Assembly (NCBI RefSeq): GCF_043641665.1
Contig: NW_027261182.1
Span: 244,737-308,736, forward strand
Direction: 5' to 3'
Length of the DNA: 64,000 nt
From: Enoplosus armatus
Taxonomy: Eukaryota > Chordata > Actinopteri > Centrarchiformes > Enoplosidae
In this document: in pieces, positions 62,220 through 64,000 of the stretch
Layout of the letters: each line of letters starts with the position of its first letter
How positions within the stretch are numbered: position 1 is the stretch's first letter
Translations under genes and position numbers: made by a program
Notes under the pieces: generated by a model
What the model was told of the DNA's origin: nothing
The model's input: only the letters and a program-made list of their open reading frames with translations
The model's database searches: none

Positions 62220-64000
62220 AGCCCCTGAAGCTCCTGTCTGAGTATCTGCCTTATAAAATCTTAATAGTCTCTCTATTGTTGAACCTGCAGCTACAAACGC
62301 AGCAAGAGAACCACGTCTGACTTCATTAACTGGAGTTCACTGCTTCACTTTACTGCCGTGAAAACCACTGTGCTGCTACTGTTAGTAACGCCACACACAC
62401 ACACACACACACACATGTTTCTCTCACCATGTAATCCATCACACGTCAGTGGTATGACATCATGAGATTTGCTCCAGAATGAGATCTTGACTATTTGGGG
62501 AAAACGGAAAGAGAAGGAGGTCACCTGCTCTCGAGGGAAAAACAATGACTGGTGGAAAAAAAACAAATCTGTCTGAAGGAAACCAAACTTCTTCTAGTTT
62601 CATCCTCAAAACTTTACATTAAATACCCAAATAAAGATTCAAGACTTAGAGATTCAACAGGCACCTAAAGATGCCACATAAGTTATGTTGCAGGAGACAT
62701 CTGGAACTTTCCATTTGGTGTAATGGTGCTGCTCAGTATCTACAGTATTCATGGAGGTAAACGTCATGTTCTGGGTGCACTTTACTGATCCCGTCCCCAG
62801 GTCGTGTACCGTCAGTCCTTCAAGTTTTTCTGGTTGAAAACAACACAAAGTCAAAGGGAACCAAAGCGGTGAAGTTGTGGACCAGAAAACCACAAACAAT
62901 GAGCTGAAAGAAGCCAGAAAGATTCAGATTCAGGTGATAATTCATCACTACGACCCTTTTTGCATACAAGAAGTCATGTAATCAATCGTTGGTAATAATA
63001 TTGACTACAGCTGCATTAAGTACTTCGCTTCTGTTGCCATTTGGGGAAGTCTACATGAACAACTGCATCTCACGCTCTTCATCAGCAAAGTGAACCGTTA
63101 TCATGAGCTTTAAATGTGGGACACCATCACACATAAAGATACCAAGGTCAAAAATGAACTTCTGTACTTCAGATTTTATTGTTTTCATTGACATGTAATC
63201 TATATTTTCATGAACATAACTTGAAGTTGAATTTGTTGTTTTTCATCTGGTTATTTGTAAAAGATCTACAGCTTCCTATGATTGGCCTCATATTATGTTG
63301 TCTTTACTCAAAATGACATTTAAACCTTCAGGACTTTGAGGACATTTAACAAAGCGTCCTTTATCACTCATTGTATCACTGACATTCATGCAGTGTTTGA
63401 CCGCCACAGTCCTGTCACCTCATTAGCAATCATGCCAACCCCCCCCCCCCCTCACTTGGACACAAAACCTGAATTGTAAAGAACAACACAGTCGCTGCTT
63501 CAGTTCTTCCATTCATCCATCCACTCATTCATTCAGCGGACGGCTCACTGGACAAACATCTCACTAACCGCCACACAATGAAACCAGCCTCCCTGAACTA
63601 ATTGCTGCTGGATAGGAAACAGTTGTTGGCTTTGCTGCTGTTGCTGGTTGCCAAGCGGGAAGCAAGCATTCGTGTTACAGAGACTGGGAGAGGGCAGATG
63701 ACTTCACTGGTGATTTAAGTGTCTGTGCAGCGCTCTGGCTCTCATCATGAAGAACACCTTTTGTTCTTATTTTTGTTTTTGAGAAAATCGTTTTTATTAA
63801 GGAAAACGTGTATAATATAAACTGTCTTTGGAGGCACTGGCCCACTTTTCTTTGTTGCACCTTCACACAGTCAGAACGCATTAGAAATACTGTAATACAA
63901 CTACATACAGTCCAAATACTCTGTACTGTACTATATACAGTATTTGGACGTTGACACGTGTTTCTTGTGGTGATGTGAACATTGACTGCCGTCTCTAAGC
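62220..64000. other. Right end of window, no gene recognised
   Basis: AT-rich with one short (CA)n at 62394-62414 and a poly-C run near 63440. A minus-strand open frame at 62654-62899 (81 codons) has no recognisable family motif. No exon of the semaphorin 5' end was identified. Confidence 0.45.

Noticed and set aside
62654..62899. 81-codon minus-strand frame as the missing semaphorin N-terminus
   Set aside because: It lacks a signal peptide and any sema-type sequence, and no matching-phase donor was found.

Overview
This window is vertebrate nuclear DNA, almost certainly from a percomorph-like teleost fish. Proteins are split into small exons with GT/AG junctions. (CA)n/(GT)n microsatellites are very dense. 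Several dispersed repeats have the look of common fish elements, including a decayed Tc1-type transposon. No bacterial, viral or organellar gene organisation is visible. Repeat families were recognised by eye and from memory, without a database.

Three protein-coding genes lie head-to-tail on the minus strand. (1) dcaf1 (vprbp): 18 coding exons from about 10714 down to the left edge. It is cut at base 1 before the C-terminal WD40 and acidic parts. A CpG-rich promoter with a ZNF143-type motif lies at about 11.7-12.2 kb. (2) smpd4 (neutral sphingomyelinase 3): 19 coding exons, 25658 down to 13614, complete at 822 residues. (3) A class-3 semaphorin, closest by eye to the SEMA3D type: 16 coding exons, 44841 down to 28551. 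It covers nearly the whole sema domain, PSI, Ig and basic tail, but the signal-peptide exon was not found. I joined exons by hand at GT/AG sites. Reading phase is kept across every junction in all three genes, which is strong internal support for the coordinates.

Layout: 0-12.2 kb dcaf1; 12.2-13.6 kb short intergenic stretch and smpd4 3' UTR, which carries transposon-like sequence; 13.6-26.2 kb smpd4; 26.2-28.5 kb AT-rich intergenic or semaphorin 3' UTR; 28.5-44.8 kb semaphorin; 44.8-64 kb no recognisable protein gene, but a dense microsatellite field, a 46-unit 9-bp minisatellite with higher-order structure, and a CpG-rich segment near 61.1 kb with exon-like signals on the plus strand. The three genes have unrelated cellular roles (ubiquitin ligase substrate receptor, sphingolipid and nuclear-envelope enzyme, secreted guidance cue). 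Nothing suggests they work together; they are simply neighbours.

The most interesting signals are: UG repeats forming the 3' ends of introns and CA repeats starting just after donors; very long CU tracts before several semaphorin acceptors; the (CAG GAG CTN)46 minisatellite whose variation is almost all synonymous in one open frame; and dispersed repeats that abut a splice donor or a stop codon. No undescribed biological system could be demonstrated.
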